DNA from: Lachnospiraceae bacterium
GTDB lineage: Bacteria > Bacillota > Clostridia > Lachnospirales > Lachnospiraceae
DNA: 46,943 bases
NCBI GenBank assembly: GCA_017552985.1
Contig: JAFZNO010000136.1
Span: forward strand, 1-46,943
Direction of reading: 5' to 3'
Shown here in pieces: positions 6,860-15,080 of this stretch. The position numbers and the translations under genes are program-made. The notes beneath the pieces were generated by a model. It saw only the letters and a program-made list of their open reading frames with translations. It did not search any database and was not told where the DNA came from. Every line of letters begins with the position of its first letter. Within the stretch, counting starts at the first letter, position 1.

Positions 6860-8628
6860 AAATTATCGATCATCTCTTTAATCTCAGCATCATTTAATAT
6901 CGTGCACTGCTTGTTGCGGATTGCGTAAACCCGCTTACACATGCTAAGCACCGTGGGCCTGTGCGTCGTGACAATGCAGGTCTTCGGACGGGCTCCGCCC
7001 ATAATGTTCCGAAGAACTTGTCTTTCCGTCATGACGTCCAGGGCGGAAGTTGCCTCATCCAACAAGAGGATCGGCGTATCCCTAAGCAGTGCCCTGGCAA
7101 TGGAAAGTCGCTGCGCCTGTCCCTCGGAAAATCCGCCGCCACGCTCCTTGATCTGGCTGTTGATCCCTTCCGGAAGCTTTTCCACAAAGCTCCATGCGCA
7201 TGCCTGCTTGAGTACTTCGATGATCTCTTCGTCCGTTGCGTCTTCCTTTACGTTGCGCATGTTCTGCGCGATGGTACCCGAAAACATGGTGTTCCCCTGC
7301 GGGACGTAAGAAAACAACTGTCTGGTTGCCGGAGAGAGGTTGAAGCCTCTCTTTTCTTTTTGTTCGCCTGCCCAGAAATAAGCCTCTCCGCCCTGTGCGG
7401 GTACCAGGGAAAGCAGCAGACGCATCATGGTCGTCTTTCCTTCTCCAGAAGGTCCCACAAGGCCAACGATCTCATGCGGTCTGGCCTCCATGGATGCATC
7501 CTTGAAAACCGCCGTGCCATTTTTATAGGCATAATCCAAATGATCGATGGTAAGTCCGATACCGCGATCCAGATGCTCTTCCAGGAATTTCTGGACCTCT
7601 TCCCGCTTTCCGTCGTCCTCTCTTGGCATCTCCACGATGTCCATCAGTCTTCCTGCGGAGGTGGTAAGCCCAATGGCTCCCGGTACAAGGGACGTGAGAT
7701 TGTGCAGCGTTCCCGTCAACGTGCCGGAAAGGCCCAGGAACATTGTCATGGTACCGTAATCAATGGCTCCGCTCCATACGCGGTAGATTCCCCATCCGTA
7801 TGCCGCATAGGAGATCAAAAGACCTACCGTGGACATCAGGATCGAAGTCCAGATGGACATTTTCTGGAAATCCAGCCGCATGCTGATGTAATCCTTTTGT
7901 AGTTGCTTTAACCGCTTTACGTACAGTCCGATCAGGTCAAACGCCTTGATCGTCTGGATGTTGGAAAATGCCTCCTGGTTAAAGCCTGACATCTTCGCTC
8001 CCATGGCTGCACTTCTTTGATTGTTGTTCACCATGCGGTTCATCAAGGTCTTTGACAGGATCAGGCTGACCGGCATTCCCATAAAGGCGAAAACGGCAAA
8101 GCTTACGTCATTCACGACCACGACTGCAAATGCGCTGATAAAACGAAACAAATAAACAATTGCATTGGGCACGAAATTCAAAACGCCGTTTGAAATGTTG
8201 GATGCGTCTGAGCTCCATCTCGTGAGCAGGTCGCCCGTATGATAATTGGACAGGGATTCCCAATCCGTGATCAGGATTTTTTCAAAAATGTCCGACTTGA
8301 TCTCCGCATCCACCCGCATGCCAACCCACGCGGAAATATAGGAAGTGATCTGATTCATGATCGTGCTTCCGATTCCAAGTCCAATCATGATGCAAAAGGT
8401 CTGTACCAGTTTTCCCGGCTGATGACCCGTGATGATGTTGACCAGATCCCTTGACGCGAAACCAAGACCCAGGGACACCAAAGTCCCCACCACGCCCATG
8501 GCAGTATATATGATCATGGCGAGCCAGTGTTTCTTTCCATATCCGTAGATCCATACGGTCTGACGCCACATTTCCTTCAGACGCCCTTCCTTGACCCGCT
8601 TCCAATAAAACGCAATTCGCTCTTTCAT
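6856..8628 (-). CDS. ABC exporter, fused permease and ATPase (no peptidase domain)
   Basis: Product of 590 residues from ATG 8628 (AAGGGA ahead); the frame continues to 8769 but the added codons are not family-like. Six membrane segments span about residues 30-330. The ATPase domain has Walker A GPSGEGKTT, the Q-loop in VPQGNTMFSG, signature FSEGQAQRLSIARALL and Walker B ILLLDEATSALD. The FSEGQ form of the signature is common in peptide and bacteriocin exporters. It lacks the N-terminal C39 peptidase of double-glycine exporters, so leader cleavage must be done by another protein. It lies directly downstream of the leader-bearing gene 8808-9260, the likely cargo. Confidence 0.85.
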   Translation of the reverse strand: MKERIAFYWKRVKEGRLKEMWRQTVWIYGYGKKHWLAMIIYTAMGVVGTLVSLGLGFASRDLVNIITGHQPGKLVQTFCIMIGLGIGSTIMNQITSYISAWVGMRVDAEIKSDIFEKILITDWESLSNYHTGDLLTRWSSDASNISNGVLNFVPNAIVYLFRFISAFAVVVVNDVSFAVFAFMGMPVSLILSKTLMNRMVNNNQRSAAMGAKMSGFNQEAFSNIQTIKAFDLIGLYVKRLKQLQKDYISMRLDFQKMSIWTSILMSTVGLLISYAAYGWGIYRVWSGAIDYGTMTMFLGLSGTLTGTLHNLTSLVPGAIGLTTSAGRLMDIVEMPREDDGKREEVQKFLEEHLDRGIGLTIDHLDYAYKNGTAVFKDASMEARPHEIVGLVGPSGEGKTTMMRLLLSLVPAQGGEAYFWAGEQKEKRGFNLSPATRQLFSYVPQGNTMFSGTIAQNMRNVKEDATDEEIIEVLKQACAWSFVEKLPEGINSQIKERGGGFSEGQAQRLSIARALLRDTPILLLDEATSALDVMTERQVLRNIMGGARPKTCIVTTHRPTVLSMCKRVYAIRNKQCTILNDAEIKEMIDNF

Positions 8629-8690
8629 CCCTTGTTCCCTTTGTGATCTCAAAATGCTTATCGAGCATAAACGTAACGCATTCTTGTTAT

Positions 8691-8720
8691 AAGAGTACCA
8701 TGATTCCATGCAGAATTCAA
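8691..8720 (-). promoter_or_regulatory. Possible separate promoter of the ABC exporter
   Basis: On the minus strand, TTGAAT (8720-8715), 18 bases, then TACTCT (8696-8691) preceded by TGG. A modest match, lying after the terminator-like hairpin of the cargo gene. Confidence 0.35.
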
Positions 8721-8740
8721 TTGTGAGCGGCGTAAAAAAG

Positions 8741-8778
8741 CAAAAAGAAAAGCATGGCTGCATTTGCAACCATGCTTT
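8741..8778 (-). terminator. Terminator or attenuator between cargo gene and ABC exporter
   Basis: On the minus strand, AAAGCATGG (8778-8770) pairs with CCATGCTTT (8757-8749) and is followed by TCTTTTTG. A second small hairpin (GACTAAG / CTTAGTC, 8794-8813) includes the cargo gene stop. Partial termination here would give more cargo than exporter. Confidence 0.7.
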
Positions 8779-8807
8779 GATATCAAATTTAGGGACTAAG
8801 CTTTTTC

Positions 8808-9260
8808 TTAGTCGATTCCACCCTGAACGTTTACGTCATGTCTGCAGGAAATGGTCAGGTTAGTAATGCTGATTGCTTCAGTCGTAGCCTGATCACCGGT
8901 GGAAGCCCATACCTTGAAGGTGTAGTTGTCACCAGACTTATAGGAATCTCCAAGGAGCTCACGCGTAACGATCATGGTGTTACCATTGATCACGTAAGGG
9001 AACTCAGCTCTGGAACCATTCTCGCTCAAAGGTGCGGAGAAGGTTACGGTAACAATGGTACAACCGGAAATATGCACGTAATCACTGCTGTGATCCGCAC
9101 GAAGCTCAAACACGTGAGAGTCTCCTGCCCACTTCTGCTCTCCATTTACTTTAATGGTCCAGCAATCGGAAGACCAGTTGCTTCCGTCACCACTTGCCAT
9201 ATATACGCTTTCTGCAATTTCATCATTTGCAACAATTACGGGCTTAACGTAATTTTTCAT
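8808..9260 (-). CDS. Small leader-bearing beta-rich protein, putative exported cargo
   Basis: Product of 150 residues with no enzyme motif. Residues 1-24 form a leader-like start: MKNYVKPVIV, then NDEIAESVYMASG ending in a small-residue patch. It is not a Sec signal (no hydrophobic core). The rest (about 126 residues) is rich in V, T, S, N and G with alternating hydrophobic residues, as in a secreted beta-sandwich or adhesin-like domain, and has three Cys (C33, C67, C138). I recall similar openings (YVKP, then AEGVYxASG) in other gut clostridial proteins, not checked. AGGAGG lies 13 bases ahead of ATG. It has its own promoter and terminator directly upstream of the ABC exporter gene. The likely fate is recognition by a PqqD domain, export and cleavage after the leader (inference). 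Confidence 0.75.
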   Translation of the reverse strand: MKNYVKPVIVANDEIAESVYMASGDGSNWSSDCWTIKVNGEQKWAGDSHVFELRADHSSDYVHISGCTIVTVTFSAPLSENGSRAEFPYVINGNTMIVTRELLGDSYKSGDNYTFKVWASTGDQATTEAISITNLTISCRHDVNVQGGID

Positions 9261-9345
9261 TTTCTCTTCTTTTCCTCCTGTATCAATCTACTATTTTTTT
9301 AGGTCTAATTCTAAGAAGATGTTCTTCTCCTTATCTCATGACATC

Positions 9346-9374
9346 ATCCTACCATAGCCCTTGGGAAACAGCAA
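9346..9374 (-). promoter_or_regulatory. Predicted promoter of the leader-bearing cargo gene
   Basis: On the minus strand, TTGCTG (9374-9369), a 17-base spacer and TAGGAT (9351-9346) preceded by TGG. A small palindrome, TAACA-N4-TGTTA (9381-9394), lies just upstream of the -35 and overlaps the kinase stop; it may be a regulator site. Confidence 0.55.
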
Positions 9375-9391
9375 GCATTCTAACAGATTTG

Positions 9392-10204
9392 TTACGAATC
9401 CCCCGCCAGCATTGGTATTTCTAGGAAGAACTGACTTCCCTTTTCGGGAACGCTCGTCACCCAAATAGTTCCCCCATGTTTTTCCATAATGCTCTTTGCT
9501 ATGGCAAGCCCCAGTCCGTGCCCGCCGTCCCCCGGCGTTCTGGACCTGTCTGCCCGGTAGGAACGCTCAAACACGTGGGGCAAGTCCTCCGGCAGGATTC
9601 CCACTCCCGTGTCGCTTACGCAGATGATCAGCTTTCCGTCACGCGCCTCGGCCGAAAGCGTGATCTCATCACCTGGCCTTGAATATCTTAAGGCATTGGT
9701 GAACAGATTGTCAAGCACTCTGACCATTTTCTCGGGGTCCACGCGGACCATGCAGGACAGGTCCTCCGGCAGACGCAAATCCAATCGTCTTTCCGCATAT
9801 TTCACGTCCGCGTCGCAGGAATAAAAGAATTCCTCCAGCATGGCCACGGCGTCTATGGTCTCCAGCTCCAGTCTCTGCTCCGGATTCTCCATCCTTCCGA
9901 GCAAAAAGATCTCATCCAGCATGGAATTCAGGCTTCGAAGACGCCTGCTCATGAGATTTAGGAGTTCCTGATACTCTTCCTCCTCCATGTCCTTCTTCTC
10001 GCGAAGGAGTCCAAGGGCACTGACTAGGGCCGTCATCGGCGCGCGAAGGTCGTGGGATAGATTCCGGAACAATTCCATGCGTTCCCGTTCCTGCTGGTTT
10101 AATTTTTCATTTGCCCGCGACAATTCCTCATTCGCCAGCAACAAGGCTTTCTCCAAGTCCTCCCTGGAAATTGTCTGCGGTTTTGTATATCGCTTTTTTT
10201 CCAT
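9392..10204 (-). CDS. Cytosolic sensor histidine kinase (no membrane segment)
   Basis: Product of 270 residues. A short coiled-coil-like start (about 12-45) leads into the H-box NLSHDLRAP with His51, the dimerisation helices, the N-box DNLFTNALRYS, G1 DTGVGI and G2 GHGLGLAIAKS. No transmembrane segment, PAS or HAMP domain is present, so it must sense a cytosolic signal or a partner protein. It follows the response regulator by 18 bases and is surely its partner. It would phosphorylate the regulator and may control the cargo promoter immediately downstream. Confidence 0.88.
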   Translation of the reverse strand: MEKKRYTKPQTISREDLEKALLLANEELSRANEKLNQQERERMELFRNLSHDLRAPMTALVSALGLLREKKDMEEEEYQELLNLMSRRLRSLNSMLDEIFLLGRMENPEQRLELETIDAVAMLEEFFYSCDADVKYAERRLDLRLPEDLSCMVRVDPEKMVRVLDNLFTNALRYSRPGDEITLSAEARDGKLIICVSDTGVGILPEDLPHVFERSYRADRSRTPGDGGHGLGLAIAKSIMEKHGGTIWVTSVPEKGSQFFLEIPMLAGDS

Positions 10205-10222
10205 GCTCCGTGCTTCCTTCCG

Positions 10223-10900
10223 TCATCCCTTAAAGCAATACCCTTTCCCCCACACGGTCTCGATCATGTTTTCCAGACCGACAAAGCCTTCCATCTTTTT
10301 TCTCAGTCTGCTGGCATTCATCATAATGTTCCTGCGGTCAGCATCAATGTAGCCTCCCAGGAGCTCCTTGCCGATCTCCTCAAAGGTCATGACCTTGCGG
10401 TTATTGCGCGCCAGACATACCAAGAGCTCGTATTCCTTATTGGACAACAGGATCTCTTCACCGCTGCAGAACACGCGGTGATTTAAGAGCTCTATGCGAA
10501 GGGGCGGGAACTCCAGAATGCCCGTCTGTCCGGTGACGCCGCGGTATCTGGTGATGTGTACCTGAATGCGCAGGGACAGTTCTTCCAGACTGCAGGGCTT
10601 CACGATATAATCCACGGCCCCGGTGACAAGGCCCTGAATGCGGTCTGCCTCCTCCGTTCTGCCCGTCAGGAACAATACTGGCACCTGAGTGATCATCCGG
10701 ATCTGCTTCATGGCTTCAAAACCATCCATGCCAGGCATCATCACGTCGAGGACAATGCAGTGCGGCATAAATTCAGGCAACATGCCAATTGCCTCCTGCG
10801 CCGACTGCGCCGTTTTCACCTGATATCCCTTTCCCCTTAAGAATTCACCATTGACGTAAAGAACTTCGCTGTCATCATCCACCAACAAGATTCGGTCCAT
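10223..10900 (-). CDS. OmpR/PhoB-family response regulator
   Basis: Product of 225 residues from ATG 10900, with GGAGG 8 bases ahead; a TTG at 10918 overlapping the preceding stop is the alternative. The receiver domain shows VDDD (7-10), phospho-acceptor Asp52 in VLDVMMPG, the switch Thr in LFLTGR and Lys in VKPCS. The C-terminal winged helix holds LSNKEYELL, RRNIMMNASRLRKKM and the wing end TVWGKGYCF. It pairs with the kinase downstream and lies at the tail of the polysaccharide operon, behind a PqqD gene. Targets are unknown; the cargo gene promoter is nearest. Confidence 0.9.
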   Translation of the reverse strand: MDRILLVDDDSEVLYVNGEFLRGKGYQVKTAQSAQEAIGMLPEFMPHCIVLDVMMPGMDGFEAMKQIRMITQVPVLFLTGRTEEADRIQGLVTGAVDYIVKPCSLEELSLRIQVHITRYRGVTGQTGILEFPPLRIELLNHRVFCSGEEILLSNKEYELLVCLARNNRKVMTFEEIGKELLGGYIDADRRNIMMNASRLRKKMEGFVGLENMIETVWGKGYCFKG

Positions 10901-10914
10901 TTTTTGACCCTCCG

Positions 10915-11184
10915 TCAATCATTAACCAAAACACCCATTTTATCCAGTTGCTCCAAGAACTCTTCCACGTCCGCAAGGATCATTTGCTCTTCTTCCTGCT
11001 CCGCTTCATATTCCTGGCAAAGCTTTTTGTGAAGCTCATCCTTGGACAATCCCTCAAGGATCCCTTCCCAGAGAAGGGCTCCCGTCTCGTTCAAGGCAAA
11101 CACAATGCCCTGCTTCTCCCCGCGGCGTGCCACGACGTAATGCTCTCCGATCTTTCTCAGTTCATAACTATCTTTGATCTTCAC
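10915..11184 (-). CDS. Stand-alone PqqD-like peptide-binding protein
   Basis: Product of 89 residues, GTG start at 11184 with AGGTGA ahead. It has the PqqD pattern: a beta strand (ELRKIGEHYVVARR), the central LNETGALLWEGI motif, then helices with acidic residues ending in FLEQLDKMGVLV. PqqD proteins bind precursor leaders and present them to modifying enzymes. This is one of three PqqD domains in the window (others at 5645-6859 and 30257-30520). It sits between the nucleotidyltransferase fusion gene and the response regulator, with gaps of 14-18 bases. Confidence 0.85.
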   Translation of the reverse strand: MKIKDSYELRKIGEHYVVARRGEKQGIVFALNETGALLWEGILEGLSKDELHKKLCQEYEAEQEEEQMILADVEEFLEQLDKMGVLVND

Positions 11185-11202
11185 GTAATCACCTGCCTAA
11201 GT

Positions 11203-13518
11203 TTATTTAAATAATCTCATCTCTTCGACAACGCCCGCGCGTTCTCCCGCACTCTTTAGAATGCTGCGAAGGCTCCCGCGTCCAAGCTTTTTGTTATTCC
11301 GGAGGAACGTAACAAAGGTCTTGTACCAAAGCCACGGCCACTTCCAGACATGCTTGCTCTCCTTTGCGTGGTTCATCTTCATCTGATAGTGGAATTCCTT
11401 CGCATAACCCAGGATGCTGCGGTTCCGGAGCGCCACCATGCGGTTCTTGTCCGCCTTTCCGAATTCCTCCGCGCTGATCACTTCCATCAGGAACTGTTCG
11501 ACGTAACCTTTCGAAAATTCCGCTTCCAAACCATTTCCGTAGATATGGTTTTTGGTAAGACCCAGATACTTTTCACAGATCAGCGTTACCGCCTTAGCAA
11601 AGCCCGTGACGCCGCATTCCTCTGCCAGTTTACAAAAACGGGCCGCAGCTTCTTCATCATCCACCTGATTCCAGAATACCACCCAATCCGCCAAAAGCTT
11701 TAATCCAAAGCCGGCACGAAGAAAATGCTGGAGCATGTGAAGAAGGAGTTCCAATGCCTGCAACGGTTCGGAGGTTGTCGGTATGGACAAGCCCATGACC
11801 TCGGTCTCCCCCGCTTCCTCCAGATAGGTGGGAAGAAGTTCTTCCATTCTCTCGTTGATCCGCTCATCGTCAAAGGGCTCCGCAAGCATGGCGTGAAGCT
11901 CCACGTCGATCTCTTCCTTGCCCTGATAGACCAAGTGATGATTCGCATGCTGTTCTTCCTTCAGCTCGTAATGCATGGCCTCCAAGATCTTTCCAGCCGC
12001 CTGCGCGTCCTCCACGCTTTTGAACAGGAGGTCCACGTCACCTGACTTACGATATTCCGGCACGGGATAATAAGCTGCCACGCCACACCCCTTCAGCGCA
12101 ACCACGGGCACGTTCTTCGCCCGGATGGCTTCCGTTAGCTCCTTCGTCAAAAACAGAAGCCGGTAGCTTTGTTTTACAACGCTTTCCGTCGCCGGGCGCG
12201 CCGACTCCAAAACCCTTGGATCTTTTTCTTCAAAGAGCTCCTCCAGCACGTCCCACAGCATGGGCAGGACCTTGTGCTCCCGGGCTATGGAAATCACTTC
12301 CTCGATATTTACCCGCTCCAGAAGCTCCTTTTCCCGCCGTGAGGCTTCCTCACCCGTCAAGGCCCTTCTAAGTAGCAGGCACAGGCATTCAGCCTCTTTG
12401 GAGACAACGTTAGCCGCAGCGGCCTTCTTTCTTTTCCACCGGGACTGCTTCTCCGCCCGGTTTCTTTTCTCCGTAATCCGCCCGTCAATGTTCAAGGCCC
12501 TAAGAAGAACAATTCCCAGCGTGAACAGGAAATATCCATGCATGGAAAACAGCATGGACGCCACCCGGATCACAAATCTCCACGGCAGGCAGTGAAGTTG
12601 CTTTATGTACGCTCCTCCCGCCAATTCCCGGAATCTCTTTCTCACGAAAAGATTCCTTCCGTAATCCCGAAGCGCCGCCTTCGCCTTCCAGATGCCGTTC
12701 TTTGCCATGAGCTCTTGTTTCACCAGGAAAAAGCTGCCAAAGAAGACGTGAAACGCCGTAATGTCCTGATAGTGATCCTCGAGCCCTCTGTCCTCCAACT
12801 CCAGATGAAAATCCTCAGCGATGGCGACCCATATCTCGCTGAAATCCGGCTTATACTGAAACGTAACGGATTCATCGTGAACCCTGTATAAATACACGCT
12901 TTCGTCGATAAAGGAGTATTTCGGCCGGCATGCATAGCAAAGAATGTTGAACGCCTTATCCTGGGTATAGGGGTAATCCATGCTCCACACTTCATTTTCC
13001 AGCAGGAATTCCCTCCGGTAAAGCTTGCCCCAGTTATATGCCAGATGTCCGAAGCGATAAAATCCGTCAAAGCGGAAATCTTCCGTGTCAGGATCATCCT
13101 CCTTTTCCAGATGGTGCCGGTTCACGTCCCAGATGATTCCGTCCATGAATTTCCGGTAGTTACCCACGATCACGTCAGCGCCGCTTCGCATCGCTTCCTC
13201 AGCAAGATTGGCAATGGCCTCCGGCCCGTCCAGACAATCGTCGGAGTCCATCATAAAGACGTACTCGCCCTGCGCCTCCAGAACGCCGGTATTTCGCGCA
13301 ATGCCCTGCCCCTGGTTTTCCTGATGGATTGCGATCACCCGCTCGTATTTCTGCGCATAAAAGTCAACAATCTCCGGGCAACGGTCCGGCGAGCCGTCGT
13401 CCACCAGAATGATCTCCGTTGCGGGATAATGCTGGGTGAGCGCGCTCTGCACGCACTGAGCCAAATATTTTTCAGTTTTATAGACTGGAATTATGATGGA
13501 TACCAGCATCTCACTCAT
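11203..13518 (-). CDS. GT2 glycosyltransferase fused to a nucleotidyltransferase-like domain
   Basis: Product of 771 residues. Residues 1-330 are a family-2 glycosyltransferase: VSIIIPVYKTEKYL, VDDGSPD, NTGVLEAQGEYVFMMDSDD with the DxD-type acidic cluster near 91-94. A hydrophobic stretch and a basic linker (about 310-365) follow. Residues 370-740 look like the uncharacterised nucleotidyltransferase family PF14907: ALKGCG (474-479), then SGDVDLLF (492-499) with the metal-binding DxD, and a third acidic residue in IDVELH. This family occurs with PqqD and HPr-kinase-like genes in lasso-peptide and exosortase-linked sets. The fusion ties polymer synthesis to the peptide-modifying set. Next gene is PqqD, 18 bases on. 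Confidence 0.85.
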   Translation of the reverse strand: MSEMLVSIIIPVYKTEKYLAQCVQSALTQHYPATEIILVDDGSPDRCPEIVDFYAQKYERVIAIHQENQGQGIARNTGVLEAQGEYVFMMDSDDCLDGPEAIANLAEEAMRSGADVIVGNYRKFMDGIIWDVNRHHLEKEDDPDTEDFRFDGFYRFGHLAYNWGKLYRREFLLENEVWSMDYPYTQDKAFNILCYACRPKYSFIDESVYLYRVHDESVTFQYKPDFSEIWVAIAEDFHLELEDRGLEDHYQDITAFHVFFGSFFLVKQELMAKNGIWKAKAALRDYGRNLFVRKRFRELAGGAYIKQLHCLPWRFVIRVASMLFSMHGYFLFTLGIVLLRALNIDGRITEKRNRAEKQSRWKRKKAAAANVVSKEAECLCLLLRRALTGEEASRREKELLERVNIEEVISIAREHKVLPMLWDVLEELFEEKDPRVLESARPATESVVKQSYRLLFLTKELTEAIRAKNVPVVALKGCGVAAYYPVPEYRKSGDVDLLFKSVEDAQAAGKILEAMHYELKEEQHANHHLVYQGKEEIDVELHAMLAEPFDDERINERMEELLPTYLEEAGETEVMGLSIPTTSEPLQALELLLHMLQHFLRAGFGLKLLADWVVFWNQVDDEEAAARFCKLAEECGVTGFAKAVTLICEKYLGLTKNHIYGNGLEAEFSKGYVEQFLMEVISAEEFGKADKNRMVALRNRSILGYAKEFHYQMKMNHAKESKHVWKWPWLWYKTFVTFLRNNKKLGRGSLRSILKSAGERAGVVEEMRLFK

Positions 13519-13552
13519 GACAATTCCCCGATCATCCCGTAAACAATGGTCA

Positions 13553-15073
13553 TCACTCCCGTTTCAAGTATTTCTCCAAAAAGCGGAGGGACGCCTGAAA
13601 ACGGGCACTTCTAAAATACAAAAGAAGGTTAATGCCTGACGGCAACGCAACGCAAAGCATGACCGCCAGCATAAAACTTAAAATGGAAAAGCCCTGACAG
13701 ATCTTTCCCGTCAGGAACGCGCATAGCAGTGCCTCTCCTACGGACAGTACCACGTATTGGGCCATCTGCAGCACATAGCTTCCCATGGATTTTTCCATGT
13801 AAAAATGATAAAAGGCAAACGATTTTCCAAGAAACAAGATCACGTAAGCCACAAGCGTTCCAAGAAGCACGCCGTCGAGTCCCATGGGCCGGACCAATGC
13901 CAGCGAAATGACCAGATTCACTATGGCTGCCGTCATTGCGACCCGCTTCTCCGGCTGGAAAAGACCGCCCGCGCTGACGAACGTGCCAACCGGCAAGACC
14001 AGTACGTAAAGCAGGCAATTGAAGGCGATCAGCATCACCGTCACGCCCGGGAGCACAAACTCTTCACTCAGCCAGATCTCTCCGACAAAGAGTGAAGCCA
14101 ATGCCGTCACGCCGCTCAGAATAACGGCGCCAAGCAGAAAATAAACAAACGTAAAGGTCTGCAGCAGATCCCCGTCACGCTTTTTGTCCCCTTCCACGAT
14201 CAGGTTTCCAACCGTGGGCTGCAGCGCGCCGGACAGCGCCTGCATGACGTTGATCAGAGACTGGGTGATCAGGCAGTAATTGGAGTAAAATCCCACGACG
14301 CTCAAGCTGATAAAGCTCGACGTGATCAAATTATCCGTGCAGCCAAGGAGCTTTTGCGCGATCCTCGTGACAAAGAGGTTCCTTACGTCTGCAAACACGG
14401 AACTCACAAGCCCCCGATCCACCTTTTCCTTACGGTATTTTTTCAAGTACGGCCAGGTCTTGTCCACGTAGACCGCCAGGCCCAGATTCACAATGGCCTC
14501 GAACGTGATGCCAATTCCCAAGGCCCACTCGTAATTTCCCCAGATCATGACGATCACGATCACGGAAACGTAATTCAGGATCGAGACCGCCATGGTCGCG
14601 AGGCTCACTACATATTCCCGCTGATCCGCGATCACAATGGATCGCTTGTAGGATAACAGATATCCCAGGATCGTCTTTACCAGCCACAGTCCGTAGATCA
14701 AACGGACGTAGGACAGGGAGAAATGATTTTCCCGCAAAAACAAATGCACAAAGGGCAGAAAGGAAAAGCCCAGAATTGCGATCGCGCCGGCTACGGCATA
14801 ATAGGCCCTGCGGTACAGGTTCATCAGTGCGGCTTGCTTTTTCTCCGCTCCTTCCGCCATCGCCCGGTATAAGTGAAACACAATGGCAGTCGACAAGCCC
14901 AGTTCCGTGACGGAAAAGATGGCGATCACGTTGGACGCAACCCCGTTTAAGCCCACCAGCTCCGTGCCAAGCTTTAGATTTATGACTCTCTGGCTAAAAA
15001 AACCGGCCAGAATGATCAGCGCCTGCGCAAATACGCTGACAAAACTGTTTTTCCCTATGTTTTTAGCACGCAT
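13553..15073 (-). CDS. Wzx/MATE-like polysaccharide flippase
   Basis: Product of 506 residues with about 12-14 predicted membrane segments over its whole length and short polar loops. The beginning, FVSVFAQALIILAGFFSQRVINLKLG read in parts, fits oligosaccharide flippases of the MOP superfamily, which move lipid-linked sugar units across the membrane. ATG 15073 has GGAG 10 bases ahead, inside the end of the preceding glycosyltransferase gene. It is the second MOP-type protein of the locus besides PelG, suggesting that two kinds of glycan or two export steps are encoded. Confidence 0.85.
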   Translation of the reverse strand: MRAKNIGKNSFVSVFAQALIILAGFFSQRVINLKLGTELVGLNGVASNVIAIFSVTELGLSTAIVFHLYRAMAEGAEKKQAALMNLYRRAYYAVAGAIAILGFSFLPFVHLFLRENHFSLSYVRLIYGLWLVKTILGYLLSYKRSIVIADQREYVVSLATMAVSILNYVSVIVIVMIWGNYEWALGIGITFEAIVNLGLAVYVDKTWPYLKKYRKEKVDRGLVSSVFADVRNLFVTRIAQKLLGCTDNLITSSFISLSVVGFYSNYCLITQSLINVMQALSGALQPTVGNLIVEGDKKRDGDLLQTFTFVYFLLGAVILSGVTALASLFVGEIWLSEEFVLPGVTVMLIAFNCLLYVLVLPVGTFVSAGGLFQPEKRVAMTAAIVNLVISLALVRPMGLDGVLLGTLVAYVILFLGKSFAFYHFYMEKSMGSYVLQMAQYVVLSVGEALLCAFLTGKICQGFSILSFMLAVMLCVALPSGINLLLYFRSARFQASLRFLEKYLKRE

Positions 15074-15080
15074 CTAAGCA

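Noticed and set aside
6961-7902. Open frame of 313 codons on the plus strand inside the ABC exporter gene
   Set aside because: It is a shadow of the exporter reading frame; the start has no ribosome site and the sequence has no domain.
6856-8628. Bacteriocin-type exporter with C39 peptidase
   Set aside because: The N-terminus goes straight to the first membrane segment; no Cys-His peptidase domain of about 150 residues is present.
5088-13518. Lasso-peptide gene cluster
   Set aside because: PqqD, HPr-kinase-like, nucleotidyltransferase and ABC genes fit, but there is no asparagine-synthetase-like cyclase or transglutaminase-like leader peptidase, and the putative precursor is 150 residues long.
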